Assembly: GCF_025460805.1 (NCBI RefSeq)
Contig: NZ_JAMXFJ010000020.1
Location: 29,899-93,898, forward strand
Reading direction: 5' to 3'
Origin: Microvirga sesbaniae
GTDB lineage: Bacteria; Pseudomonadota; Alphaproteobacteria; Rhizobiales; Beijerinckiaceae
DNA: 64,000 bases
The position numbers and the translations under genes were made by a program. The notes under the pieces were generated by a model. That model saw nothing but the letters and a program-made list of their open reading frames with translations. It made no database searches and had not been told where the DNA came from. This document shows positions 1 through 8,347 of the stretch, piece by piece; position 1 is the stretch's first letter; every line of letters begins with the position of its first letter.

Positions 1-601
1 CATCCAGGCCCTCCGACGATCGGGATTTCCTGAGAAGGCCGCACAGCCAGCCGATGGCGAGGCTCGTGATCAGCACGAGTGCGGCCACGCGCCATGTCCC
101 GGCCCAGCCCAGGGCCGCAATGAAGGCCACCGCGACGCCGGGCAGGAGCGCCTCCCCGGCTGAAAAGCCGAGGGTTGCCACGCCGACGGCTCGGCCGCGA
201 ATGCCCTCTGGAAGGCGGGCGGTGCTCATGACGCCCGCGTGGCTCATCATGCCCTGCCCGAACAGGCGCAGGAGGAAAAGGCTCAATCCAAGCATCACCG
301 GATTGGGCGCGAAGGACAGGCTGAACGCCGCCGCCGCCAAGCCGAGCATGGCGGCGGTCGCGTAGAGGCCGACATCGATCCGGTCGATCGCGCCGCCGAT
401 CCAGATCATCAGCAGGCCCGCCGCGAGGGTGGCCACCGAATAGATCAACCCGAAGCTGCCATGCGTCAGCCCGAACGTATGGCGGATATCGGGTCCTGAC
501 AGGGAGATGAAGAAGGTCTGCCCGAAAGACGACAGCAGGGTCAGGGCAAATCCGAGGCCGATGACGCGCCCGTGGCGCATGAGGAGTTCATGGAGTTTCA
601 T
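1..601 (-). CDS. MFS transporter, N-terminal part (3' end outside window)
   Basis: The protein begins MKLHELLMRHGRVIGLG and runs off the left edge of the window after 200 residues. Alternating hydrophobic helices and short charged loops are visible. A GGAIDRIDVG loop lies between the second and third helices and matches the conserved MFS loop 2-3 position. A GLSLFLLRLFGQGMMSHAG helix follows, typical of MFS helix 4. I infer an inner-membrane secondary transporter of about 400 residues, six helices of which would be here. The substrate cannot be told. There is no clear Shine-Dalgarno sequence before the ATG. It is transcribed away from the homospermidine synthase gene. Confidence 0.8.
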   Translation of the reverse strand, partial: MKLHELLMRHGRVIGLGFALTLLSSFGQTFFISLSGPDIRHTFGLTHGSFGLIYSVATLAAGLLMIWIGGAIDRIDVGLYATAAMLGLAAAAFSLSFAPNPVMLGLSLFLLRLFGQGMMSHAGVMSTARLPEGIRGRAVGVATLGFSAGEALLPGVAVAFIAALGWAGTWRVAALVLITSLAIGWLCGLLRKSRSSEGLD

Positions 602-851
602 CGGTCTTCAAGTGGGACATCAACAAGGAAGCCGCATCATGCAGCCCTGTTGCACGTTGTCGAGGATGAAATCAGCGTGACGGGGCCGCGGCTGTCATCC
701 GGCCTTCGCCATCCGCAGGGAAAGTGCCCCGCGGGGCCGGGGGAGGGCTCCGGGCATTGACCCAGGGGGCTCCTCACTCCTACATGCGCCCAAACCCGCC
801 CTCGGGCGTTTACCGTTTTCCATCTCTGCTATCGCGAAGGAGACAGCTCTG
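602..851. other. Divergent intergenic region, MFS gene / hss
   Basis: This 250 bp gap between two divergent genes must hold both promoters. I see no convincing operator. AAGGAG about 10 bases before the ATG at 852 is a good ribosome-binding site for the homospermidine synthase gene. Confidence 0.5.
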
Positions 852-2279
852 ATGACCACTTGGCCCGTTCACGGTCGCATCACCGGCCCCATCGTCATGA
901 TCGGCTTTGGCTCGATCGGCCAGGGCACCCTGCCGCTCATCGAACGCCATTTCGAGTACGACAAGAGCCGCTTCGTGGTCATCGATCCGCAGGAGAAGCA
1001 CAAGGAGCTCCTCGACGAGCGCGGCATCCGCTTCATCCAAAAAGCCGTCACGAAGGACAATTACCGCGAGTTGCTCACGCCGCTGCTCACCGCCGGGGGC
1101 GGACAGGGCTTCTGCGTCAACCTGTCGGTCGACACCGGCTCCGTCGACATCATGGAACTGTGCCGCTCGCTCGACTGCTTCTATATCGACACCGTCAACG
1201 AGCCCTGGGCCGGCTTCTATTTCGACAAGAGCAAGGGCCCGGAATCGCGCACGAACTTCGCCCTGCGCGAGATCACCATGGAGGCGCGCAGGCGCAATCC
1301 GGGCGGCACCACGGCGGTGTCCTGCTGCGGGGCCAATCCCGGCATGGTGTCCTGGTTCGTCAAGCAGGCCCTCGTCAACATCGCGGGCGATCTCGGGATC
1401 GCCTATGACGAGCCGAAGAGCCGCGAAGACTGGGCCGGTCTCATGCAACGCGTCGGCGTGAAGGGCATCCACATCGCCGAGCGCGACACCCAGCGGGCCA
1501 AGTCCGAGAAGCCCATGGGCACCTTCGTGAACACCTGGTCGGTGGACGGATTCGTGTCCGAGGGCCTGCAGCCGGCCGAGCTCGGCTGGGGCACGCACGA
1601 GACATGGATGCCGGAGAATGCGGGAACGCTCGGCCCCGACGCGCAGGCGATCTACCTGCTCCAGCCCGGCGCCAACACCCGCGTGCGCACCTGGTGCCCG
1701 ACCCCGGGCCCGCAATATGGATTCCTGGTCACCCACAACGAGTCGATCTCGATCGCGGACTATTACACCGTGCGTGAGAACGGGAGGGCCGTGTACCGCC
1801 CGACCTGCCACTACGCCTATCACCCGTGCAACGAGGCGGTGCTCTCGCTGCACGAGATGTTCGGCAGCGCCGGCAAGTTCCAGGAGGAGCAGCACATCCT
1901 CGACGAGAACGAGATCGTGGACGGCATCGACGAACTCGGCGTCCTGCTCTACGGCCACGGCAGGAACGCCTACTGGTACGGCTCGCAGCTCTCCATCGAG
2001 GAGACGCGCCGCGTGGCGCCCTACCAGAACGCCACCGGCCTGCAGGTGACCTCCGCGGTGCTCGCCGGCATAGTCTGGGCGCTGGAGAACCCGAACGCCG
2101 GCATCGTCGAGGCCGACGAGATGGATTTCCGCCGCTGCCTGGAAGTGCAGCTGCCCTATCTCGGCCCGGTGAACGGCCATTATACCGACTGGACCCCGCT
2201 CACAGACCGACCCGGCTTCTTCCCGGAGGATATCGATTCGTCCGATCCGTGGCAGTTCCGGAACGTGCTGGTGCGCTGA
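852..2279 (+). CDS. hss: Homospermidine synthase
   Basis: This 475-residue protein makes sym-homospermidine from putrescine (or spermidine) by NAD-dependent transfer of an aminobutyl group. Homospermidine is a main polyamine of many alphaproteobacteria. The N-terminus carries a Rossmann motif, VMIGFGSIGQG (residues 15-25), followed by an acidic strand end (VVIDP) expected for NAD binding. Length and the NPGMVSWFVKQAL segment match the bacterial homospermidine synthase family (saccharopine-dehydrogenase fold). The ATG is preceded by GAAGGAG. A long inverted repeat follows the stop at 2291-2318. The gene appears monocistronic. Cytoplasmic. Confidence 0.95.
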   Translation: MTTWPVHGRITGPIVMIGFGSIGQGTLPLIERHFEYDKSRFVVIDPQEKHKELLDERGIRFIQKAVTKDNYRELLTPLLTAGGGQGFCVNLSVDTGSVDIMELCRSLDCFYIDTVNEPWAGFYFDKSKGPESRTNFALREITMEARRRNPGGTTAVSCCGANPGMVSWFVKQALVNIAGDLGIAYDEPKSREDWAGLMQRVGVKGIHIAERDTQRAKSEKPMGTFVNTWSVDGFVSEGLQPAELGWGTHETWMPENAGTLGPDAQAIYLLQPGANTRVRTWCPTPGPQYGFLVTHNESISIADYYTVRENGRAVYRPTCHYAYHPCNEAVLSLHEMFGSAGKFQEEQHILDENEIVDGIDELGVLLYGHGRNAYWYGSQLSIEETRRVAPYQNATGLQVTSAVLAGIVWALENPNAGIVEADEMDFRRCLEVQLPYLGPVNGHYTDWTPLTDRPGFFPEDIDSSDPWQFRNVLVR

Positions 2280-2290
2280 CCCGCTCGTCG

Positions 2291-2318
2291 TTCCCGGCCG
2301 TCCCATGACGGTCGGGAA
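2291..2318 (+). terminator. Inverted repeat after hss, possible terminator
   Basis: A 12-bp stem (TTCCCGGCCGTC / GACGGTCGGGAA, one wobble) with a CCAT loop starts 12 bases after the hss stop. There is no U-run, so it could instead be an mRNA-stabilising hairpin or a member of the GC-rich hairpin repeats found elsewhere in the window. Confidence 0.5.
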
Positions 2319-2478
2319 GGGGACGCTCTTCCCGTCATCGCCGGCCCTGTGCCGGTGCTCTCGGTCAGAAGAGCGCGGCGATTCGAACGATCGGGATGGC
2401 CCGGCCGGGCCCGGCCGTGACGGGGTGGATGTCATGCCCGGCGGCGAGCGCCGGACATGACCCATGGAGTGAGCTGAC

Positions 2479-2817
2479 ATGCCCCATTTCGAGGAATTCT
2501 ATGCCAACAAGCTCCGCGGCGGCCTCGGCGTCACCGATGCCGAGAGCGTGCTCGATCTGCGGGGCGCCTCGCGGGAGAAGGCCGCGGCCTCGATCCAGGA
2601 CATGCTGGAGCGCAGCCGCTTCTCCGCGCCGAAATCGGTCGCCATCCGCCTCGACCCGCCGCCGGAAGGCGGCGGCGAGACCCTGTTCCAGCCTGTCGGC
2701 AAGGCCCTGCTCGAGGCCAAGAAGCGCGGCTGGATCGACCGGCTGCAGACCCTGCCGGGCCAGGACGGCCTGGGCTTCTACGTGGTGCTGGCCGGAAAGC
2801 CCGAGCGGGACGCTTAG
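2479..2817 (+). CDS. Hypothetical protein, 112 aa
   Basis: A small soluble protein that I do not recognise. The ATG is preceded by GGAGTGAGCTGAC, a good ribosome-binding site. The pattern VLDLRGASREKAAASIQDML is loosely like the LDLHG start of Smr domains, but the HGxG motif of Smr proteins is missing, so I give no function. A glycine-rich EGGGETLFQPVGKALLEAKKR segment follows, and the chain ends in a short strand (LGFYVVLAG). No signal peptide or membrane helix. The stop codon TAG is the first part of an interspersed repeat that follows directly. Confidence 0.7.
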   Translation: MPHFEEFYANKLRGGLGVTDAESVLDLRGASREKAAASIQDMLERSRFSAPKSVAIRLDPPPEGGGETLFQPVGKALLEAKKRGWIDRLQTLPGQDGLGFYVVLAGKPERDA

Positions 2818-2818
2818 C

Positions 2819-2990
2819 GCATCGGACGGACCCAGAGGGCCGCGTCAGCGAAAAGTGGATCCGGTTTTCACTGACGTGGCCCTTCGGGTCGCTGGCGCGG
2901 CCCGCTGGGTCCGTTCTGACCGATGCTCTCATTCAAGAAGGAAGCATCGGATGGATCCCAAAAGTGCAAGTCCACTTTTGGGTCCGATGC
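2819..2990. repeat. Interspersed palindromic repeat, family 1, copy 1
   Basis: Starts GCATCGGACGGACCCAGAGG and ends with the inverted GTCCGATGC. It contains internal AAAGTGGATCCGG and CCAAAAGTGCAAGTCCACTTTTGG hairpin units and a 'GGCCCTTCGGGTCGCTGGCG' unit that recur at 34.9, 45.4 and 50.9 kb. It fills the gap between two convergent genes and lends stop codons to both (TAG to the 112-residue gene, TAA to DUF2937). Confidence 0.85.
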
Positions 2991-2991
2991 T

Positions 2992-3540
2992 TTAGGCCTG
3001 CACCGCGCTCCGTCGCGAGCGCGGCCGCCGCCACAGGCTGCGGACGAAGCCCGCCAGAAGCAGGATGCCACCCCAGACGGCGACGAAGCCGGCGGCCGTC
3101 GCCAGGATGCCCTCTTCGGTGACCGGAAGTGCCGGCTCGAAATCCCGGGAGACCGCCTCCATGACATCGCGGTCGCCGTCGCGCACCATCAGGGCGACGC
3201 GGCCAAAGGGTCCGGCCTGAACCATCGTCGACCGGTGGGCCTCGAGGCGTCTCAGGCGCTCCACGTTCGCCTGCATGGCGGCACCCTGGCGGCTGACGAA
3301 GTCGTCCGCGTTGGAGCGCAGGCGCGCGATGGCGCTCGCCTGGGTCTCGCCGCTCGCCTGGGCATCCGCGTCGAAGCGCGCGATCACCTGGCGCAATTCG
3401 TCGATCGCGCCGCCGAGGCGCTGGCGGTACTGCTGGGCGAATTCGGGGCCCTGAGAGGCGACGATGCCGCCGCACAGGCCCAATCCGAAGGCGATGATGC
3501 GCGTGATCCTGGGCAAGCTTGACCTCTTCTTACGAGTCAA
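2992..3540 (-). CDS. DUF2937 family membrane protein
   Basis: A 182-residue protein with one hydrophobic helix at the N-terminus (residues 13-30, ITRIIAFGLGLCGGIVAS), a long alpha-helical, probably periplasmic middle rich in charged residues, and a second helix near the C-terminus (about 146-166, ATAAGFVAVWGGILLLAGFV) followed by an arginine-rich tail. This layout and the DRLGGAIDELRQVIARFDADAQASG-type core fit DUF2937. Function unknown. Its start overlaps the end of the preceding 92-residue gene by 11 bases, so the two are surely co-transcribed with the WD40 gene upstream. The stop TAA lies in the family 1 repeat. Confidence 0.85.
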   Translation of the reverse strand: MTRKKRSSLPRITRIIAFGLGLCGGIVASQGPEFAQQYRQRLGGAIDELRQVIARFDADAQASGETQASAIARLRSNADDFVSRQGAAMQANVERLRRLEAHRSTMVQAGPFGRVALMVRDGDRDVMEAVSRDFEPALPVTEEGILATAAGFVAVWGGILLLAGFVRSLWRRPRSRRSAVQA

Positions 3541-3808
3541 GGGCCTGAAGGATATCTTGTTCCATCACCTCGTCGAGAGGCTTCCGCACCTTCAGGGCGC
3601 GGGTCTTCCGGCCGGGCTCCATCACCAGGATCACGGTCTCGATGCCCGGACAGCCGGGATCGTTGCAGGCGATCTCGTTGACCGCGAAGGCGGTCTCCGG
3701 CGAGACCCGCAGGGCCATGCGGGCCAGGTCCTTGACCCGGTCGACGGCCGGCTTGTCGGGCTTCGGCAGGCCGAAGGACCCTCTCAGGAACGCGCCGAAC
3801 AGGGCCAC
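3530..3808 (-). CDS. Conserved hypothetical protein, 92 aa, GTG start
   Basis: A small protein with no signal peptide, starting VALFGAFLRGSFGLPKPDK from a GTG. The GTG lies 8 bases after the stop of the WD40 gene, and the gene's end overlaps DUF2937 by 11 bases. The core EIACNDPGCPGIETVILVM has two cysteines (CNDPGC), followed by a basic 'RKTRALKVRKPLDEV' stretch. I remember similar small proteins in other alphaproteobacteria but know no function. The paired cysteines could bind metal, which would suit the zinc genes nearby, but that is speculation. Longer in-frame starts upstream would overlap the WD40 gene heavily and are unlikely. Confidence 0.7.
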   Translation of the reverse strand: MALFGAFLRGSFGLPKPDKPAVDRVKDLARMALRVSPETAFAVNEIACNDPGCPGIETVILVMEPGRKTRALKVRKPLDEVMEQDILQALDS

Positions 3809-3816
3809 GGGCGATC

Positions 3817-4824
3817 TCACGCGGGCAGGGTCAGGATGCCGGCCTGACCGTCCTCGCAGCCGAAGGCGAGGCGTTTGCCCCCCTTGTCCCAGGCCATGGC
3901 CGTGATCCCGCTGTCCTTGACGGCCGGACGCACCAGGAGCTCGGAGGCGTCGTTGAGGCGGATGAGCAGGATGCAGCCGTCCTCGTAGCCGACCGCCAGC
4001 ACCAGGGTGTTGGGGTGGAAGGCCACCCGGCTGACCTTGGCCGGGCGGACGCCGCATTCCCGCGGCGCCTTGCCCATGGGGCCTTCCTTCGATTCGAACG
4101 GCCAGACGATGGCCGCCTCGGCGCCCGAGGTGGCGAGCCACTTGCCGTCGCTCGACCAGGACAGGGAGCGAGTCTTCGACGGATAGCCGCTCATGCGCAT
4201 GTGGCCCTTGTCGGGGACGAGCCGCCAGCCATGGAGGGCGTTCTCCTGCATGGAGGTCACCACGAAGCGGGCGTCGGGCGACCAGGTCACGTCGAGATGG
4301 GAGCCTTTCCATTCCAGGCTCTCGGGCTTGGCTTCCACGTTCGGGAACCAGAGCGTCGCCCCGTTGTAGTGGGAGATCGCCAGCCGGTAGCCCTTGGGCG
4401 CGAAGGCGAGGCCTCGGGCCGCCGAGGGAACCTCGAGCATCTTCTCCCGCCCCTTGTCGTCGCGGGCGACGACCCGCTTGCCCGCCCCGTAGGCGAAGGC
4501 GCCGCCGGCATTGACGGCGAGGGAATCGATCCAGGCGCCCTTCGTCTCGGCCAGCGTCTTCGTGGAGCCGTCGGGGCCCGTGACGGCGACGCGGCCGTCG
4601 TCGCCACCGCTGACGAAGCGCTCCCCGTCGCTCGCCGCCACCAGCACGCCCGCATCCGGGTGAGCCTCGACCCGGTGGGTCTCGCCGTCCCGGGCCAGCA
4701 GAACGCCGCCGTCGCCGAGGCCGAAGGCGGCCGTGCCCTTCAGCCAGCCGATGGCCGTGACATGCGCGCCCGCCGCGACGGGCGTCACGCTCTGTGTCAA
4801 GGACGGTGCGGTTCCAGTACTCAT
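3817..4824 (-). CDS. WD40 repeat beta-propeller protein
   Basis: A 335-residue protein starting MSTGTAPSLTQSVTPVAAG. GGATCG before this ATG makes it a better start than the ATG 14 codons upstream. Repeating blocks of about 40 residues (for example DGERFVSGGDDGRVAVTGPDG, DARFVVTSMQENALHGW, DGKWLATSGAEAAIVWPFE, GGKRLAFGCEDGQAGILTL) are degenerate WD40 blades. I count six to seven. No signal peptide, so cytoplasmic. WD40 genes next to COG0523 GTPases and zinc transport genes are, as I recall, common in Rhizobiales, so a role in zinc homeostasis is inferred. It heads a three-gene operon (with the 92-residue protein and DUF2937). Confidence 0.85.
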   Translation of the reverse strand: MSTGTAPSLTQSVTPVAAGAHVTAIGWLKGTAAFGLGDGGVLLARDGETHRVEAHPDAGVLVAASDGERFVSGGDDGRVAVTGPDGSTKTLAETKGAWIDSLAVNAGGAFAYGAGKRVVARDDKGREKMLEVPSAARGLAFAPKGYRLAISHYNGATLWFPNVEAKPESLEWKGSHLDVTWSPDARFVVTSMQENALHGWRLVPDKGHMRMSGYPSKTRSLSWSSDGKWLATSGAEAAIVWPFESKEGPMGKAPRECGVRPAKVSRVAFHPNTLVLAVGYEDGCILLIRLNDASELLVRPAVKDSGITAMAWDKGGKRLAFGCEDGQAGILTLPA

Positions 4825-5000
4825 CGATGCGATCCCTTCATGCGGGCTGCCCATAGCACGGATCATCCGATCGGGGGCAGGGGCATATCCACTTTCTCAA
4901 CGGCGGGTGATCCCCCAATGACCCTGGGATTAGGCCTTTTGGACTTTGGCCAGATCCGGGCGCCTGCTTCACAATGCGCGACTCAAGAAGGAGTGAGTGA

Positions 5001-5246
5001 ATGCGAGTCCTGCCACTGTCCGCCCTGGCCCTTGCCGTCATGATTGCCGCGCCGGTTCTCGCGCAGGAGCAGGGCGCGGCGCCGTCGGCCAGGGAGGCCC
5101 GGAAGGCGGCCTGTCAGCAGGAGGCCAACCTGATCTACCGCACCAGCAGCCGGGGCATCGGCATGGCCGAGGACACGCGCAGCCAGATCATCGCCGCGCG
5201 CAGGGCCCACGTGCGCGAATGCATGGCCAAGGCGGCCCCGGGCTAG
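5001..5246 (+). CDS. Small secreted protein, 81 aa
   Basis: The N-terminus MRVLPLSALALAVMIAAPVLAQE is a clear Sec signal peptide with an AQ/E-type cleavage site near residue 22. The mature part is about 59 residues, basic and alpha-helical, with two cysteines (AACQQEAN and VRECMAK). The spacing recalls PsiF-type repeats (C...R...C), but the match is weak. AAGGAGTGAGTGA before the ATG is a strong ribosome-binding site. The stop TAG is contributed by the family 1 repeat that starts immediately. Function unknown, probably periplasmic. Confidence 0.8.
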   Translation: MRVLPLSALALAVMIAAPVLAQEQGAAPSAREARKAACQQEANLIYRTSSRGIGMAEDTRSQIIAARRAHVRECMAKAAPG

Positions 5247-5387
5247 AGCATCGGACCCGAAAGTGGACCCACTTTTGGGATCGATCCGATGCTCCACCCT
5301 TGGCTGGCGCATCGTTCGATGCGAAAAACCGGCACCACTTTTTCGCACGATGCTCCACTCTTGGCTGGCGCATCGCACGATGCGCTC
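5247..5387. repeat. Interspersed palindromic repeat, family 1, copy 2
   Basis: AGAGCATCGGACCCGAAAGTGG and its inverted counterpart CACTTTTGGGATCGATCCGATGCTC form a long hairpin. It is followed by two copies of a CTTGGCTGGCGCATCG...CGATGC unit. The upstream gene ends on the TAG that belongs to the CTAGAGC end of the repeat. Confidence 0.85.
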
Positions 5388-5411
5388 GAGCCCGAGGCCG
5401 TTCGGCGGGAT

Positions 5412-6374
5412 TCAGGCCGCGCAGGCCAGGAAGCCTTCCTTGATCGCCTTCTCGTTCAGGTCGCGGCCGATGAAGACCACCTTCGAGGTGTGCTTCTCGC
5501 CGGGCTTCCACTCGCCCTGGACGTCGCCGTCCAGGATCATGTGGACGCCCTGGAAGACGAAGCGCTTCGGCTCGTTCGGGAACGCCACGATGCCCTTGCA
5601 GCGCAGGATGTTCGGCCCCTCGACCTGGGTCAGGTTCGAGATCCACGGCATGAACTTCTCGGGATCCACCTCACCGTCGAGACGCACGGCGACGGATTGC
5701 ATCTCCTCGTCGTGATGATGGTGGTGACCTTCCTCCAGGAAATCCGGCTCGAGCTCGATGATCCGGTCGAGATCGAAGGCCTTGCGGTCGAGCACCTCGG
5801 CGATCGGGATGGAGCAGTTCTGCGTCCGATGGAGCTTCGCATAGGGATTGATGGCGCGGATGCGCGCCTCGACCTCGTCCAGCTCTGCCTCGGACACGAG
5901 ATCGATCTTGTTGAGGATGATCACGTCCGCGAAGGCGATCTGGTTCTTGGCCTCGGGCGCGTCCTTCAGGCGGTCGGAGAGCCACTTGGCGTCGGCGACC
6001 GTCACCACCGCGTCGAGGCGGGCGGCGTCGGACACGTCCTGGTCCATGAAGAAAGTCTGGGCCACGGGGGCGGGGTCGGCGAGGCCGGTCGTTTCGACGA
6101 TGATGGCGTCGAACTTGCCCTTGCGCTTCATCAGCCCGTCGAGGATGCGGATCAGGTCGCCGCGCACGGTGCAGCAGATGCACCCGTTGTTCATCTCGAA
6201 CACTTCCTCGTCGGCGCCGACGACGAGTTCGTTGTCGATGCCGATCTCGCCGAACTCGTTGACGATGACGGCATATTTCTTGCCGTGCTGCTCGGTCAGG
6301 ATGCGGTTGAGAAGGGTGGTCTTGCCGGCGCCGAGATAGCCTGTGAGGACGGTGACGGGAATCTTGTCGGTCAT
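5412..6374 (-). CDS. CobW/COG0523 family GTPase, likely zinc metallochaperone
   Basis: A 320-residue cytoplasmic GTPase. Walker A is GYLGAGKTTLL (residues 12-22), followed by the family-defining CICC metal site (NNGCICCTVRGDL), ETTG and the guanine-specificity motif NKID. A histidine loop EEGHHHHHDEE (about residue 212) and the C-terminal CobW domain (VQGVHMILDGD) follow. These proteins hand metal to client proteins using GTP. The position after znuA on the same strand points to zinc rather than cobalt. A 100-bp inverted repeat separates it from znuA, so it may be read from the zinc promoter or from its own. Confidence 0.92.
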   Translation of the reverse strand: MTDKIPVTVLTGYLGAGKTTLLNRILTEQHGKKYAVIVNEFGEIGIDNELVVGADEEVFEMNNGCICCTVRGDLIRILDGLMKRKGKFDAIIVETTGLADPAPVAQTFFMDQDVSDAARLDAVVTVADAKWLSDRLKDAPEAKNQIAFADVIILNKIDLVSEAELDEVEARIRAINPYAKLHRTQNCSIPIAEVLDRKAFDLDRIIELEPDFLEEGHHHHHDEEMQSVAVRLDGEVDPEKFMPWISNLTQVEGPNILRCKGIVAFPNEPKRFVFQGVHMILDGDVQGEWKPGEKHTSKVVFIGRDLNEKAIKEGFLACAA

Positions 6375-6395
6375 CGGAGCTTCCAGAATGAGTGG

Positions 6396-6496
6396 GTGTC
6401 ATCCCCGGCGGCCCCGGGGGGCCGGGAAGGGGATCCAGGCTCCGGACGCGATCCGAACCTGGATTCCCTTCCCTCGCCGCGCGCCGGGAATGACAC
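6396..6496. repeat. Long imperfect inverted repeat between znuA and cobW-like gene
   Basis: GTGTCATCCCCGGCG...GGGAAGGGGATCCAGG pairs with CCTGGATTCCCTTCCC...CGCCGGGAATGACAC, giving a palindrome about 100 bp long with a short centre. It resembles the GTCATTCCCGG-type intergenic palindromes known from Rhizobiales genomes. In the mRNA it would fold into a strong hairpin that could end or process the znu transcript before the GTPase gene. Confidence 0.75.
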
Positions 6497-6520
6497 CAGA
6501 CGCCGCGGCGATCAGGGCTT

Positions 6521-7444
6521 TCAGCTCGATAAAGCCGCGCTGAAAGCCCTTATATTGTGTCTCATCATGTCAATGTAAGTGCCGGCGGGACCGCCCGGTT
6601 CGGAGAGAGCATCCGAATAGACCCGGGAGCCGATCCGGGCACCGGTCTCCTTGGCGATGCGCTCCATCAGGCGGGCGTCGGAGACGTTCTCCACGAAGAC
6701 CGCGGCGATCCGCTCGCGCCTGATCTGCTGGATGATCCGGGCCACGTCCCTGGCGGAGGCCTCCGCCTCGGTCGAGACCCCCTGGGGGGCGACGAAATCG
6801 ATGCCGTAGGCCGCCTCGAAATAGCGGAAGGCGTCATGGGACGTGATGATCCTGCGACGCTCGGGCGGGATCCCGGCGACAAGCCCCTTCACCTCCGCGT
6901 CCAGGTCGTCGAGCTGCTTGAGGTAGGCGGCGGCATTGGCCTCGTACGTGGCTCTGCCGGCTCCATCCGCGGCGATCAGGGCGTCACGGATGTTGGCCAC
7001 GTAGATCTTCGCGTTGCCGATGCTCTGCCAGGCATGCGGGTCTGAGCCGCCATGGCCGTGATCGTGGCCATGCCCCTCGTCGTCGTCGCTCTTGAGGGGC
7101 TTTACCCCCCTGGCCGCCTCGATGGTCACGGCCCTGGTGCCGGAGGACTTCACGAGTCGGTCGATCCAGCCTTCGAACTTCAGGCCGTTGGTGAAGACGA
7201 TCCCGGCCTCGGCCAGGCGCCGTCCGTCGGCCGGGGTCGGGGAATAGACATGGGCATCGCCGTTCGGACCGACGAGGGTCGTCACCGCGACGCGCTCGCC
7301 GCCGACCTTGCGCACCATGTCGCCGAGGATCGAGAAGGTCGCGACCACCTTCAGCCGGTCGGCGCCTTGCGCCAGTGACGGCGTCGAGGCGGCGAGGGCG
7401 AGGCATCCTGCCAGAAGGGAGACGGCAGCTCTTCGCGTCAGCAT
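6521..7444 (-). CDS. znuA: Zinc/manganese ABC transporter substrate-binding protein (ZnuA-like)
   Basis: A 307-residue periplasmic binding protein of the cluster A-I type. The signal peptide is MLTRRAAVSLLAGCLALAA (cleavage near SLAQG). Metal-ligand positions can be seen: H in NGDAHVYSPT, H in GSDPHAW and H in ITSHDAFRYF, plus a late acidic residue in YSDALS. A histidine loop DDDEGHGHDHGHGG just before DPHAW is the mark of zinc-binding ZnuA proteins, though it is short. It captures zinc for ZnuB/ZnuC. It is the last transport gene of the minus-strand operon, 24 bases after znuB. A manganese protein cannot be ruled out, but the histidine loop and the CobW neighbour favour zinc. Confidence 0.9.
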   Translation of the reverse strand: MLTRRAAVSLLAGCLALAASTPSLAQGADRLKVVATFSILGDMVRKVGGERVAVTTLVGPNGDAHVYSPTPADGRRLAEAGIVFTNGLKFEGWIDRLVKSSGTRAVTIEAARGVKPLKSDDDEGHGHDHGHGGSDPHAWQSIGNAKIYVANIRDALIAADGAGRATYEANAAAYLKQLDDLDAEVKGLVAGIPPERRRIITSHDAFRYFEAAYGIDFVAPQGVSTEAEASARDVARIIQQIRRERIAAVFVENVSDARLMERIAKETGARIGSRVYSDALSEPGGPAGTYIDMMRHNIRAFSAALSS

Positions 7445-7468
7445 GGGTGTCGGTCCTTGTGAAGAGGG

Positions 7469-8335
7469 TCAGGCTTCCAGATGCCTGCCGGGCCAGGCGA
7501 GCCACAGCAGGCCGCCCTCGCGCCCCAGCACGAGGGAGGCGACATACACGGCACCGGCCGAGAGAATGATCGCCGGTCCTGCGGGCAGTTCCGCGTGGAA
7601 CGAGAGCAGGAGCCCGCTCACGCCCGACGCGATGCCGATTGCGATGGAGACCAGCATCATCATGGTGATGTCGCTGGTCCAGAACCGGGAGGCGGCCGCG
7701 GGCAGCATCATCATGCCCACCGCCAGCAGGGTTCCGAGCGCATGGAAGCCGCCGACGAGGTTCATGACCACGAGCCCGAGGAAGATCAGATGCGTGGGCG
7801 TGCCGGCGCGGCTCACCGAGCGCAGGAAGACCGGATCGACGCATTCGAGGACGAGCGGGCGGTAGAGCACGGCGAGCGCCAGCACGGTGATGGTGGAGAT
7901 GGAAGCGAGCAGCAGCAGGGTGTCGTCGTCGAGCGCCAGCACCGTTCCGAACAGGACGTGGAGCAGGTCCACGTTGGAGCCGCGCAGCGACACGATGGTG
8001 ACGCCGAGCGCCAGGGACAGCAGGTAGAAGGCGGCGAGCGAGGCGTCCTCCTTCAGGGAGGTGAAGCGGGACACGAGGCCCGCCGCCACCGCCACGACGA
8101 TCCCGGCGACCAATCCCCCGACCGTCATGGCCGGCAGGGAGAGGCCGGCCAGGAGATAGCCGACGGCGGCTCCCGGCAGGATCGCGTGCGCCATGGCGTC
8201 GCCGGTCAGGCTCATGCGGCGCAGCATGAGGAAGACCCCGATGGGGCCGCCGCCCAGCGCGATGGCGATCACCCCCACGAGGGCGCGCTGCATGAACTCG
8301 AATTCGGCAAACGGCGCATAGATCAGGTCGAGCAT
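7469..8335 (-). CDS. znuB: Zinc ABC transporter permease (ZnuB-like)
   Basis: A 288-residue ABC-3 family permease with about eight hydrophobic helices. The cytoplasmic coupling region MRRMSLTGDAMAHAILPGAAVGYLLAG (about residues 38-64) is the typical signature of metal ABC permeases. It sits in the inner membrane and pairs with ZnuC. It starts 12 bases after the znuC stop, so translation is probably coupled. Confidence 0.92.
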   Translation of the reverse strand: MLDLIYAPFAEFEFMQRALVGVIAIALGGGPIGVFLMLRRMSLTGDAMAHAILPGAAVGYLLAGLSLPAMTVGGLVAGIVVAVAAGLVSRFTSLKEDASLAAFYLLSLALGVTIVSLRGSNVDLLHVLFGTVLALDDDTLLLLASISTITVLALAVLYRPLVLECVDPVFLRSVSRAGTPTHLIFLGLVVMNLVGGFHALGTLLAVGMMMLPAAASRFWTSDITMMMLVSIAIGIASGVSGLLLSFHAELPAGPAIILSAGAVYVASLVLGREGGLLWLAWPGRHLEA

Positions 8336-8347
8336 GAGAGGACGTCC

